A stretch of DNA of 64,000 nucleotides, from positions 1 to 64,000 of the forward strand of contig NZ_JAHLEB010000018.1 in assembly GCF_018861735.1 (NCBI RefSeq). Reading direction: 5' to 3'. Below, one piece after another: positions 26,689-35,432 of the stretch. This DNA comes from Clostridium lacusfryxellense. GTDB lineage: Bacteria > Bacillota > Clostridia > Clostridiales > Clostridiaceae. Below the pieces are notes generated by a model, which was given only the letters and a program-made list of their open reading frames with translations, ran no database searches and had not been told where the DNA came from. Position 1 is the first letter of the stretch; every line of letters begins with the position of its first letter. A program made the position numbers and the translations under genes.

Positions 26689-26738
26689 TTAAACAAGGTA
26701 TTAAAGGTGTCCCTTGCTTAATAAAGTTTCACCTCCTT
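26689..26738 (-). promoter_or_regulatory. Hairpin and displaced ribosome site in the phoH leader
   Basis: On the minus strand AAGGAGGT (26731-26738) is followed by a stem TTAAGCAAGG / CCTTGTTTAA (26712-26721 with 26689-26698) and then ATG 26677. The strong Shine-Dalgarno has no normal start within range except GTG, which would give a four-codon peptide. A leader peptide or a structured translation control element is possible. Confidence 0.35.
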
Positions 26739-26848
26739 ATAATTATGTATATCTAAATTATATCACTAGATTACGTGAATTATGCATACTTAACATGGTC
26801 TTTACATTGATCTTTAAAAATTAATTTGTCTTAATAAATAAACGTACA

Positions 26849-26876
26849 AAAACCACTTCATTTCTGAAGTGGTTAA
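26849..26876. terminator. Terminator after the PTS EIICB gene
   Basis: Stem AACCACTTCA / TGAAGTGGTT with a four-base loop, flanked by T-rich DNA on both strands (TTTTTGT on the minus strand). It ends the nagE transcript. Confidence 0.8.
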
Positions 26877-26895
26877 TTTTTTACTTAGTTATTTT

Positions 26896-28338
26896 TTATC
26901 TTATTAATTTTTTAAATTCATCTGCTACAAATTGTACTTGTGTTCCTACAATAACTTGTAAACTTGTTTTACCAGGTCTAATTATACCTGATATACCTGC
27001 AGATTTTATAACTTTTTCATTTACATTTGTTTGACTCTTAATTTCTAAACGTAATCTAGTTACACAATTATCAACAGATACTACGTTTTCTTTTCCTCCA
27101 ACACCTTGTAAAATGATAGATGCTATTTGTGTGTAATCATTGTTTGCAAGTGTTACATTCAATTCTTCACTATCATCATCTTCTCCTCTACCAGGAGTAT
27201 TCAAATTAAATTTCACTATCATTAATCTGAATACTACATAATAAATAACACCGAATGCTAAACCAATTGGGAGAAGTAAAATAGGATTTTGAGCCATAGG
27301 AGCCTTAAAACTTAAAACAAAATCTACTAATCCTGCACTAAAGTTAAATCCAGCTCTAACTGGTAACGAAGCACATATAAAAGCCGAAATCCCTGTTAAA
27401 CCAGCATGAACTAAATATAGTCCAGGAGCTAAAAACATGAATGCAAATTCTAGAGGCTCTGTAACACCCGTAAAGAAAGAAGAAATAGCAGCTGCGAGTA
27501 ACAATCCATATACTACTTTCTTTTTCTTATCTTTAGCTGTATGGTACATAGCAAGCGCCCCTGCTGGTAAACCAAACATCATTACAGGGAAGAATCCAGT
27601 CATATACATACCAGTTACCCCTAATGTTCCTCCTTTACCTGACCAAAATTTACCAAGATCATTAATACCAGCTACATCAAACCAGAATACAGAATTAAGT
27701 GCATGATGAAGACCAGTTGGTATTAATAGTCTATTAAAGAATGCATAAATACCTGCACCAACAGCACCTGTATTTATAATTGACTTACCGAAGTTAACGA
27801 GTGCTCCATAAACAAGAGGCCATACAAAGAATAATATAAGAGCTGCGATAATTGAAACTCCTGCCGTTACAATAGCAACACATCTTTTTCCACTAAAAAA
27901 ACCTAAAGCATCTGGTAATCTAGTGTTTTTAAATCTGTTGTAACAACTAGCACCAATTAAACCTGATAAAATACCAATAAATTGTGTTTCTATATGTCCA
28001 AACGCTGCTGATACAAGTTTAACATCTATTCCTTTAAGCATTGCTACAGTACCTGATGCTAATAAAGTTGTAATCATAAGCCAAGAAACAAGACCTGCTA
28101 GACCTGCTGTACCATCGTTGTCATCTGACATTCCGACTGCTATACCAATTGCAAATAAAATTCCCATGTTGTCAATTAGTGCACCACCTGCTTTTATTAA
28201 GAAAGCTGCAGCTACGCTGTTTGTGCCCCATCCAGTCGGATCCATCCAATAACCAATACCCATTAAAATACTTGCTACTGGTAAACATGCCACTGGAAGC
28301 ATTAAAGATTTTCCGAGTCTTTGTAAATACTTCATCAT
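26896..28338 (-). CDS. nagE: PTS EIICB, N-acetylglucosamine/glucose type
   Basis: A 480-residue protein: an EIIC membrane domain (about residues 1-390) with GVTEPLEFAFMFLAPGLY and TGMYMTGFFPVMMFGLP, then a soluble EIIB domain (about 400-480) with the phosphocysteine loop VDNCVTRLRL. There is no fused EIIA domain. The EIIC motifs suit GlcNAc best, though glucose carriers are close relatives. It takes up and phosphorylates the sugar. It is downstream of an antiterminator gene, with a terminator and an RNA antiterminator site between them, so expression should depend on that protein. Gene symbol is moderately sure. Confidence 0.85.
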   Translation of the reverse strand: MMKYLQRLGKSLMLPVACLPVASILMGIGYWMDPTGWGTNSVAAAFLIKAGGALIDNMGILFAIGIAVGMSDDNDGTAGLAGLVSWLMITTLLASGTVAMLKGIDVKLVSAAFGHIETQFIGILSGLIGASCYNRFKNTRLPDALGFFSGKRCVAIVTAGVSIIAALILFFVWPLVYGALVNFGKSIINTGAVGAGIYAFFNRLLIPTGLHHALNSVFWFDVAGINDLGKFWSGKGGTLGVTGMYMTGFFPVMMFGLPAGALAMYHTAKDKKKKVVYGLLLAAAISSFFTGVTEPLEFAFMFLAPGLYLVHAGLTGISAFICASLPVRAGFNFSAGLVDFVLSFKAPMAQNPILLLPIGLAFGVIYYVVFRLMIVKFNLNTPGRGEDDDSEELNVTLANNDYTQIASIILQGVGGKENVVSVDNCVTRLRLEIKSQTNVNEKVIKSAGISGIIRPGKTSLQVIVGTQVQFVADEFKKLIR

Positions 28339-28413
28339 AATAAAGTTCCCCCTTTAATTTTTGAATTTATTTTAAGGATTTTTACATCCAAAAATACATC
28401 ATAATTTTTTGAA

Positions 28414-28459
28414 AATAAAAAAAGCTGAAAAGGATAATTTAATATTATCCTTTTCAGCT
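28414..28459 (-). terminator. Regulated terminator upstream of the PTS gene
   Basis: A perfect 16-bp stem (AGCTGAAAAGGATAAT with its complement, 28423-28438 and 28444-28459) is followed on the minus strand by seven T residues. It lies between the antiterminator gene and nagE. The 5' arm adjoins the RAT element, which is how GlcT-type antitermination works. Confidence 0.9.
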
Positions 28460-28487
28460 AATGCCCTAATTTAATCGGTTACACGCC
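28460..28487 (-). promoter_or_regulatory. Ribonucleic antiterminator (RAT) site, GlcT type
   Basis: On the minus strand the element runs from GGCGTGTAACCGATT to AGGGCATT and directly adjoins the terminator stem. It closely resembles the GlcT target in the Bacillus subtilis ptsG leader as I remember it (CGTGTTACTGATT...ATCAGGCAT). The upstream gene encodes the matching antiterminator protein. Confidence 0.7.
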
Positions 28488-28631
28488 TATATATAAACTC
28501 TATGATTGTTGTCTTTCTTATATTCTTATAATACATTATTTTTTTTCTATAAGCAATACTTTTTTTAAATTTTTACAATTTAATATTCCCTAAAATTTAA
28601 ATTATAATTCATTATTTTAAGTTTCAATATT

Positions 28632-29486
28632 TTAAGTTTCAATAGTAGCTATTCTAAATCTTTCTATATGCATTGCTAAATATGCAATTTCATCCTCACC
28701 TACATTTTTTTCTAATTGTCTAATTAATATTTTAGATACCCCTTTAGCTATTTTATATGATAACCTATATTTAGATTTTATTTCTTTTATAAAATCATTT
28801 TTAATTAATGTGTTAAGTAAAATTCTTTTTATAGCGAATCTTAAATGGGTTAAAAATCTCGCATAATCTAAAGATGTTTTATCTATTTTAACTTCTATTT
28901 GCTGCTCTACATATTCAACTATTGAATTTATTAAGTATGTACTCTTTAAAGTATTAGATACCTTTCCAGAATTTCTAGCAGAATGAATATGTAATGCTAT
29001 ATACCCAATTTCACCCTCAGGAATATATACATTTATTTCATTTAGTAGTGTTTCTGCAACTTTTTCTGCCAATGTATATTCTATTGGATATAATGCTTTT
29101 ATTTCCATAATAAATGGATTCTCTATTATCTCTTTATTTGAAAGTCTTTTTACTACATAGTTTAAATGATCCACTAATGCAACATGTATCTTTTCATCCA
29201 AATCTTCTTTTAATTCATTTGCTATATACGTTATCATTTTTTCACATAACATTAGGAATTCTTCATCAACATTTTCAATTACCTGTTCAAAACTCCTTAA
29301 ATTATCTTCATCCTCAATAACAAATATCTTTTCAACTTGTGTATCTTTTTCTATTTTATCCCCAGACTTTTTACCAAATCCAATTCCCTTACTAAAAAGT
29401 ATCCTTTCTACTCCGTTCATTTTTACTGAAACTATATTATTATTATAAGACTTTACTATGACAACTGGATCAGTAATTATTCTCAT
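28632..29486 (-). CDS. glcT: BglG-family transcription antiterminator, GlcT-like
   Basis: About 284 residues. An RNA-binding CAT domain fills residues 1-60 (MRIITDPVVIVKSYNNNIV) and two PTS regulation domains follow, with all usual histidine motifs: DHLNYVVKRL and ALHIHSAR in PRD1, HLRFAIKRI and AMHIERF in PRD2. AGGGGGGTGG precedes ATG 29486; the longer frame from 29543 has no such site. Dephosphorylated protein would bind the RAT site at 28460 and let transcription reach the EIICB gene. Its phosphorylation state would report sugar supply through the PTS. Confidence 0.9.
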   Translation of the reverse strand: MRIITDPVVIVKSYNNNIVSVKMNGVERILFSKGIGFGKKSGDKIEKDTQVEKIFVIEDEDNLRSFEQVIENVDEEFLMLCEKMITYIANELKEDLDEKIHVALVDHLNYVVKRLSNKEIIENPFIMEIKALYPIEYTLAEKVAETLLNEINVYIPEGEIGYIALHIHSARNSGKVSNTLKSTYLINSIVEYVEQQIEVKIDKTSLDYARFLTHLRFAIKRILLNTLIKNDFIKEIKSKYRLSYKIAKGVSKILIRQLEKNVGEDEIAYLAMHIERFRIATIET

Positions 29487-29612
29487 ATTCCACCCCCCTT
29501 TTATATTTGATAGAAATCGTATTATATATGATAATCCGCCCATTTTAAAACTCCATGACGTATTAAATAATTTTTAATATTAAATTATATTTTATTCTCT
29601 TAAGTATCAGCC

Positions 29613-29660
29613 AATCTAAATACTAAGTTATTACATCTATAATAGCTTAGTATTTAGATT
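29613..29660. repeat. Perfect inverted repeat between divergent genes
   Basis: Fifteen-base arms AATCTAAATACTAAG and CTTAGTATTTAGATT enclose 18 bases that can extend the stem (TTATTA with TAATAG). It sits in the 396-bp gap between the divergent glcT and response-regulator genes. No T tract follows on either strand and no gene ends here. It could be an operator, a small RNA end or a remnant. I see no gene in the rest of this gap. Confidence 0.6.
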
Positions 29661-29882
29661 ATTGTAAAGTCTAATTTACAAAATAACTCTGTTTAATTCC
29701 AAATAAATGAAATGTTATTAACTCAAGAAACTTATGAACCTAAAATTGACTATCAGCCACTATTTACCAAGCTAATAAATCATAAAAATAAGAAGTTATG
29801 ATGCTTATAATTATGATATAATTTTACTATATAATATATACTTTACTATAGAATAAAGAACATAAAAGGTTTGGTGATAAAA

Positions 29883-30569
29883 ATGGATGCGAAGATATTA
29901 GTTGTCGATGACGAAGTACAAATTACAGATACTATTGCATATGCCCTGAGACGTGAGGGATTTAATGTGGATGTTGCATGCGACGGTGAAGTTGCATTAA
30001 ATAAAGTGAAAACTTTCCGCCCATTGATTTTAATATTGGATATTATGATGCCAAAATTTAATGGATATGAAGTGCTTAAAAGAATAGAAAATAGAAATAT
30101 AATAGGAATAATTATGCTAACAGCAAAGAGCGATATTATAGATAAGGTTTTAGGCCTTGAGCTAGGCGCTGATGACTTTATAATTAAACCTTTTGACATG
30201 CGTGAACTTACAGCCAGGGTTAACTCACTTGTAAGAAGACTTGAGAAAGTGGCTATTAATGAAGACTTAATTTTAGGGAAACTCAAAATTAATAAATTAT
30301 CGAGAAGAGCTATTATTGAAGATACCGCTATGGACTTAACTCCAAAGGAATTCGATCTTTTATCTTTACTAGTATCCCGTCCTGAAAGGGTGTATTCACG
30401 TGATGAACTTTTAGACCTTGTCTGGGGGAAAGAGTATATTGGAGGCACTCGTACGGTAGATATTCATATGAGGAGATTAAGACAAAAATTAGGAGTTTCA
30501 AATGAGGACATGCTCCAAACTGTTCATGGTGTAGGCTATAGGTCTACAGGATTACAGCATGAGAGTTAG
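29883..30569 (+). CDS. OmpR-family response regulator
   Basis: About 228 residues: a receiver domain (about 1-118) with VVDDE near the N-terminus, phosphoacceptor Asp in LILDIMMPK, conserved Thr in MLTAK and Lys in IIKPFDMREL, then a winged-helix DNA-binding domain (about 130-225; LTPKEFDLLSLL, RTVDIHMRRLRQKLG). TTG and GTG starts exist just upstream, but GGTGAT is spaced for ATG 29883. It overlaps the kinase gene and begins a four-gene unit with VanW and a lipoprotein, suggesting a cell-envelope signal. Confidence 0.94.
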   Translation: MDAKILVVDDEVQITDTIAYALRREGFNVDVACDGEVALNKVKTFRPLILILDIMMPKFNGYEVLKRIENRNIIGIIMLTAKSDIIDKVLGLELGADDFIIKPFDMRELTARVNSLVRRLEKVAINEDLILGKLKINKLSRRAIIEDTAMDLTPKEFDLLSLLVSRPERVYSRDELLDLVWGKEYIGGTRTVDIHMRRLRQKLGVSNEDMLQTVHGVGYRSTGLQHES

Positions 30570-32031
30570 TATAAGAACTAAATCTAATCTATTTCTTGCA
30601 GGGCTTCTGCTCCTTACAGTCATCATGCTAAGTTTACTTATACTTAGCGAAGTGAAAAAAGAACAACAAAGTCATTACGAAAATGAGCTCCGCCGCCAGA
30701 CAAATGTTGCATCGCTTTATATCAATCAGTCCTATGCGCTAAATAGCAATCTGGATAATAAAGTATTTCTTAAAAGTAAGGGTCAAGAACTAGCAAGGCA
30801 AATTAGCATTCTTAGTGGCCTACCAGTAGTTTTATATGATATGGATGGAGGCAAAGTTGGAAATTCATTTCCTATGGACATAGATAATAGTATTATATCT
30901 TCATTGCCTTATGCTTTGAAGAATACAGTTGCATATAAAGTTGATGGTGAATCCCTTTATTATTTAGCTCCAATAAGTAATTCTAATGTTCAAGTGGCTG
31001 TTGTTGAGTTTATATATCCACTAAAAGAGAGTATTAATTTTATTAATAAGATAATTATGATCTTTGTGTATACTGGGAGTCTAGTATTTGTTTCGAGCTA
31101 TATTATTGGTTATATTTATTTTAACAGGATAGTTAGTGATATTTTAAAATTAAAAAATCGCATAGACAGGATAAAGATAGGTAGTTCTAAAGGCTTTGAA
31201 ATATTAAAAAGAAGTGATGAACTTAAAGACCTAGAGCAAGGAATATGTTTCATGAATGACAGGATTCAGGTAAATGTTAAAAATATGGAGTTGGAGCAAG
31301 AAAAACTAAGATTCGCTGTAGAAAAACTTAATATATTAGAAAAGCAGCAGAAATTTTTTATTGGGAATATAACTCATGAGTTTAAAACACCTTTGACTAT
31401 AATTCGTGCCTATGTAGATTTAATAGAAATGTACACAGATGACCCTAAGCTTTTAATTGATGCTAAAAAAAGCATAAGTAAAGAAACAGACAGGCTTCTA
31501 GAAATGGTGGAAAAGGCGCTTCATCTTTCGTCACTTGAAAAATATGATTTTGAATTAAATGCAGAACCTATTGAAATTATGAATCTTCTAAATGGTATAT
31601 GTGATCGTGTTAATATAAAGGCTAAAAAATTTGAATTAACCATTCATCGCGATTTTAAAGAGGCTTATGTATGGGCTGACCTTGAAAGTGTAATGCAGAT
31701 ATTTATAAATATAATGGATAATTCCATTAAATATAACAAACCAACCGGAGAAATCTTTGTAAGTAATTATATAGATAAATCCAATATATTTGTTGTAATA
31801 AGAGATACAGGAATTGGAATACCTCTCGAATTAAAAGATAAGATTTTTGAGCCCTTTTACAGGGTAGACAAAGAACTATCAAGGCAAACTAGTGGTATAG
31901 GTTTAGGTCTGGCATTAGTTAAGAAATTGGTTGAGATGCAAAACGGCACCATAGAACTTCTAAATGTAGAGGAAAAAGGTACAGCTATAAAGATTTCTTT
32001 CCCAGTTTATTTTAAAAGTTTACAACTTTGA
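30559..32031 (+). CDS. Membrane sensor histidine kinase
   Basis: A 490-residue kinase with two transmembrane segments (about 10-30 and 165-187) bounding an extracytoplasmic sensor of about 130 residues, a HAMP-like linker, a HisKA domain with NITHEFKTPL (phosphoacceptor His near residue 274), and a HATPase domain with the N box NIMDNSIKYN, G1 DTGIGIP and G2 GIGLGLAL. Its ATG overlaps the end of the response-regulator gene, so the two are coupled and form one system. The signal is unknown. Confidence 0.94.
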   Translation: MRVSIRTKSNLFLAGLLLLTVIMLSLLILSEVKKEQQSHYENELRRQTNVASLYINQSYALNSNLDNKVFLKSKGQELARQISILSGLPVVLYDMDGGKVGNSFPMDIDNSIISSLPYALKNTVAYKVDGESLYYLAPISNSNVQVAVVEFIYPLKESINFINKIIMIFVYTGSLVFVSSYIIGYIYFNRIVSDILKLKNRIDRIKIGSSKGFEILKRSDELKDLEQGICFMNDRIQVNVKNMELEQEKLRFAVEKLNILEKQQKFFIGNITHEFKTPLTIIRAYVDLIEMYTDDPKLLIDAKKSISKETDRLLEMVEKALHLSSLEKYDFELNAEPIEIMNLLNGICDRVNIKAKKFELTIHRDFKEAYVWADLESVMQIFINIMDNSIKYNKPTGEIFVSNYIDKSNIFVVIRDTGIGIPLELKDKIFEPFYRVDKELSRQTSGIGLGLALVKKLVEMQNGTIELLNVEEKGTAIKISFPVYFKSLQL

Positions 32032-32119
32032 AACATTTAGATATATTTTAGAAATAACTTGATGATATTATATCTATATGGAATAAAATATAACGGAATA
32101 TGGGGGAATAATTAAACTT

Positions 32120-33475
32120 ATGAAGAAAAAAGTAACAGCAATAATAATTTTACTATTAATAGTCGTTTTAGGAGCGGGTTCATTTTATGGTTATCTTTAT
32201 TACAAAACTAAAAATTGGACAAGTCTTGTGTATCCAGGAGTTAAAATCGGAGATGTAGACATATCCGGGAAAACCCTTGCAGAGGCTAAAGATATGATAA
32301 TCAGTAAAAATCAATCCGCTATATCAAAGAAAAATATAAATATTAATACACCATCTAAGACATATACTTTGAATTACGCAAAAATAAATGCGAAATATAA
32401 TGTTGATGAGGTAGTAACTCAGGCTTTTAATTACGGTAAGAACTTAACTTTATATGAAAAATATAAGTTGATTAAAAAACCTGTGGGTAAAGTGCTTAAC
32501 CTAAAATTCACCTACGACTCTAAACCAGTGAGTCAGCTAATTGCTACGATTAAAAAGGAAATTGACTCCCTTCCTAAAAATGGAAGCATTTCTAGAACAG
32601 GAGGTAATTTTAATATTACAGCAGATAAAAAGGGCTATAGCCTAATGAATGAACAACTAGAAAAGGAAGTCTTAAGTAAAATAAATGGAGATATAAAAAC
32701 TCCTGATATAGTTGTAGAAGCAGAGATCAAAACTCTCTTAGCAAATATAACTAAGGAAAAACTTCAAACTATTAATACAACACTTTCAAGCTTTTCTTCA
32801 AGTTTTAGTTCTTCAGCATATGGTAGATCTACTAATATAACACTTGCAACAAAAAGTATAAATGGAACCCTTCTAATGCCAGGAGAAAGTTTTAGTTTCA
32901 ATGGCACAGTTGGTAAAAGAACGGCAGCCAAAGGTTACAAACCAGCTCCCGTTGATATTGGCACCAAAGTAAGTACTGATTATGGCGGTGGAATATGCCA
33001 GGTCTCAACTTCACTATATAATGCAATAATAAGGTCAAACATTAAATCTACCGAGAGGAATCATCATTCCATACCATCAACTTATATACCTCTTGGAATG
33101 GATGCAACAGTAGATTGGGGGAATTTAGATTATAAATTTAAAAATACCTTAGACTTTCCCATTTATATCGAAAGTATTGTTCATAATAAAAAATTAACGT
33201 TTAATATTTATTCTAATTCCAGTCTAAATAATAGGTCATATAGTTTTGTAAATGAAATATATGCAGCTGTTCAACCTGGTCCTACAACATATATAGATGA
33301 TCCTACACTTTTGGTTGGACAGGTAGTTCAAGAGCAAGCCCGTTTGATTGGGTATAAGGTAAGGTCATATAAAGATACTATTGAAAATGGCCAACTTATT
33401 AAACATGAACTAATTTCTAATGATAGTTATCAATTAAAAGCACAGGTCCTTAGATTAGGAACAAAGAAACAATAA
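32120..33475 (+). CDS. VanW-family protein
   Basis: A 451-residue protein with an N-terminal membrane anchor (about residues 5-25), an outward-facing region with a peptidoglycan-binding-like (YoaR/PG_binding_4) part (about 40-205), and a VanW domain (about 230-350) containing GESFSFNGTVGKRT and GGGICQVSTSLYNA. A G5-like tail follows. VanW proteins are named from vancomycin clusters but their activity is unknown. Lying after a two-component system, it is probably under its control in the cell envelope. Confidence 0.9.
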   Translation: MKKKVTAIIILLLIVVLGAGSFYGYLYYKTKNWTSLVYPGVKIGDVDISGKTLAEAKDMIISKNQSAISKKNININTPSKTYTLNYAKINAKYNVDEVVTQAFNYGKNLTLYEKYKLIKKPVGKVLNLKFTYDSKPVSQLIATIKKEIDSLPKNGSISRTGGNFNITADKKGYSLMNEQLEKEVLSKINGDIKTPDIVVEAEIKTLLANITKEKLQTINTTLSSFSSSFSSSAYGRSTNITLATKSINGTLLMPGESFSFNGTVGKRTAAKGYKPAPVDIGTKVSTDYGGGICQVSTSLYNAIIRSNIKSTERNHHSIPSTYIPLGMDATVDWGNLDYKFKNTLDFPIYIESIVHNKKLTFNIYSNSSLNNRSYSFVNEIYAAVQPGPTTYIDDPTLLVGQVVQEQARLIGYKVRSYKDTIENGQLIKHELISNDSYQLKAQVLRLGTKKQ

Positions 33476-33502
33476 GTTGTTTATAAAGAAGGAGCAATAA
33501 AT

Positions 33503-34597
33503 ATGTTATGTAGAAAAGTTCTTCTTATAACTACTGGCATTATACTCTTGTTTACTTTTTCAGCCTGTTCTCCGGAGCAGGACCCTAATCGGCAAGTAAT
33601 TAATGTTGGCGGTAAGAAAATTACAGTGATAAAACGCGCTAATGACGTGGCTTATAAGGATTTAACATTACAAAAAATTAACAGTATAAAAGAAGTACGT
33701 GCATTCGATTGGATAGATGAGGATACCGTATTAATTTCCAAAGAAAACAAAGACTTACCCAAAATTACTACTGAAAATGGAATGATATATCCTCAGAATT
33801 TATATCTATATAACCTTAAATCGAACAAATCAACATTAATAATAACATCAAAACAAAATATGGGTAATGCTACTCTTTCGCCGAATAAAAAAAATGTATT
33901 TTATAAAGAAGGTGTAGATAACCTAACGGGCTTTATTCTGAGCCTTGAAACAAAACAAAGAATTCAGGTTACAAAACAAGACAGCATTTATCCTACAGAG
34001 GGACAATGGATAGATAATGATAATGTTGTCTTTAGTACCCTTCCTGAGGGTATTATTTACTCTGCGGGCACCAAAGGAGACCTTTCAATACTCGCAAATG
34101 CTAATGGAATAACTTCAAATACTATACAAATAAACAATGACCTGTACTATATCATTGGAGAAAAACTATATAAACAAGGAGTTAACACCACTAAAAGAGA
34201 GCTTTTAAGGGAAGACGTATCTTGGTTAATTCCCTCGGAGGATCATTCGCAATTAGCATTAGTAATTCATAATGATAAAACTAAAAGAACACTTACATTG
34301 GCTGATTTAAATGGAAAAGAGCTCGAATCCTTTGCTGATGGAACACAAATTATGGGCACGAGCTGGTCTAGTGATGGATCAAAACTTGCTTATACTGTTG
34401 CAGCGCAAAGTAATTGCGACGCAGGGCTGTTTGTAGTTGATACTAAAAGCAGTAAAATAGTACAGCTTGCTGTAGATATACAATATATTTCTGATTCCGT
34501 CAAGTGGAGCCCTTCTGGGAAAAGGTTACTTGCTTCAAATTTTATTTCCCAAAACAGTAAACCCGCTGTAACATCATATATCATAGATTTAAAGTAG
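33503..34597 (+). CDS. Lipoprotein with TolB-like beta-propeller repeats
   Basis: A 364-residue protein with a lipoprotein signal ending FTFSAC (lipidated Cys22). The mature part shows repeated blade phrases such as VRAFDWIDEDTVLIS, GQWIDNDNVVFST and MGTSWSSDGSKLAYTV, consistent with a six-bladed PD40/TolB propeller. It is the last gene of the two-component/VanW unit, 27 bp after vanW, and ends two bases from the convergent cutC. It probably sits on the outer face of the membrane as a binding or sensing partner. No enzymatic motif is seen. Confidence 0.82.
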   Translation: MLCRKVLLITTGIILLFTFSACSPEQDPNRQVINVGGKKITVIKRANDVAYKDLTLQKINSIKEVRAFDWIDEDTVLISKENKDLPKITTENGMIYPQNLYLYNLKSNKSTLIITSKQNMGNATLSPNKKNVFYKEGVDNLTGFILSLETKQRIQVTKQDSIYPTEGQWIDNDNVVFSTLPEGIIYSAGTKGDLSILANANGITSNTIQINNDLYYIIGEKLYKQGVNTTKRELLREDVSWLIPSEDHSQLALVIHNDKTKRTLTLADLNGKELESFADGTQIMGTSWSSDGSKLAYTVAAQSNCDAGLFVVDTKSSKIVQLAVDIQYISDSVKWSPSGKRLLASNFISQNSKPAVTSYIIDLK

Positions 34598-34599
34598 CT

Positions 34600-35283
34600 T
34601 TAGTGGACCTCTTTAATTATATTAATTAATAGCCTTAATCTGTCAGTATCTATCTCTCCAACTACTGATTTATCATTCCTAACTGCAGTTCCAAAATGGT
34701 ATTGAGGGGCATTTGTTCCCTCCATAACATCTTTAATATTTTCAAAGTTCAAACCTCCACCAACTATCACATTGATATGTTTTGATTTTTCTACCATCTC
34801 TTTTATAACAGGAATATTTTTAGTTAAATTCCCTTTCCCACCAGATGTAAGTACATTTTTAATTTGGCTATAAGCACATAAAATCCCTATCCCTTTAACC
34901 AGATCTGCAAGTTCATCTATAGCCTTATGAAACGTTACGTCAATTCCATCACAAGCTTCTAGCAATTTCTCTAAAGAAGATATACATATTTCATTATGAT
35001 CATTTAAAACTCCAAATACTACACCACTTGCGTTTAATTGTTTTGCAATCTTAATATCTTCTACCATAAGCTCAATTTCCTCATCTGTATATATAAACGA
35101 TTTGCTGTGTGGTCTTATCATAACATTTATTGGTATATTAGCAGTTTGGACTGCTCTTTTTATAAGTGAATAGCTAGGTGTCAAACCTCCTTCAGACAAT
35201 GCACTAACTAGCTCTACCCTACCCGCACCACTTTCCTGAATTCTTTTTACATCTTCTAATGTTGCTGCAATAATTTCAATCAT
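34600..35283 (-). CDS. cutC: CutC-family protein
   Basis: A 227-residue TIM-barrel protein. Characteristic stretches are MIEIIAATLEDVKRIQESGA, SEGGLTPSYSL, VMIRPHSKSF, VTFHKAIDEL and the glycine-rich VIVGGGLNFENI. The frame opens at 35310, but AGGAGG sits just before ATG 35283. The family was linked to copper homeostasis in E. coli, although its activity is not firmly known. It has no copper-related neighbours here. Confidence 0.93.
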   Translation of the reverse strand: MIEIIAATLEDVKRIQESGAGRVELVSALSEGGLTPSYSLIKRAVQTANIPINVMIRPHSKSFIYTDEEIELMVEDIKIAKQLNASGVVFGVLNDHNEICISSLEKLLEACDGIDVTFHKAIDELADLVKGIGILCAYSQIKNVLTSGGKGNLTKNIPVIKEMVEKSKHINVIVGGGLNFENIKDVMEGTNAPQYHFGTAVRNDKSVVGEIDTDRLRLLINIIKEVH

Positions 35284-35356
35284 TTTGCAAACCTCCTGTA
35301 TGAAAATCAATCTATATTTCTCTATTTGTTATTTTACCACAAATAATTAATAATAA

Positions 35357-35401
35357 AACCCCCTTAAATAAACACTATTTTCATGTCTAAATTAAGAGGG
35401 T
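35357..35401 (-). terminator. Terminator after the APC permease gene
   Basis: ACCCCCTTAA pairs with TTAAGAGGGT (one G-T pair) across a loop of about 25 bases. TTTTATTATT follows on the minus strand. Confidence 0.7.
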
Positions 35402-35432
35402 ATAGTTACTATAGTCATTGGAGCTAATAGAT

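Noticed and set aside
29846-30448. Open frame of 200 codons on the minus strand
   Set aside because: It lies entirely antisense to the well-supported response-regulator gene, is rich in Ser and Ile as expected for a shadow frame, and has no family features.
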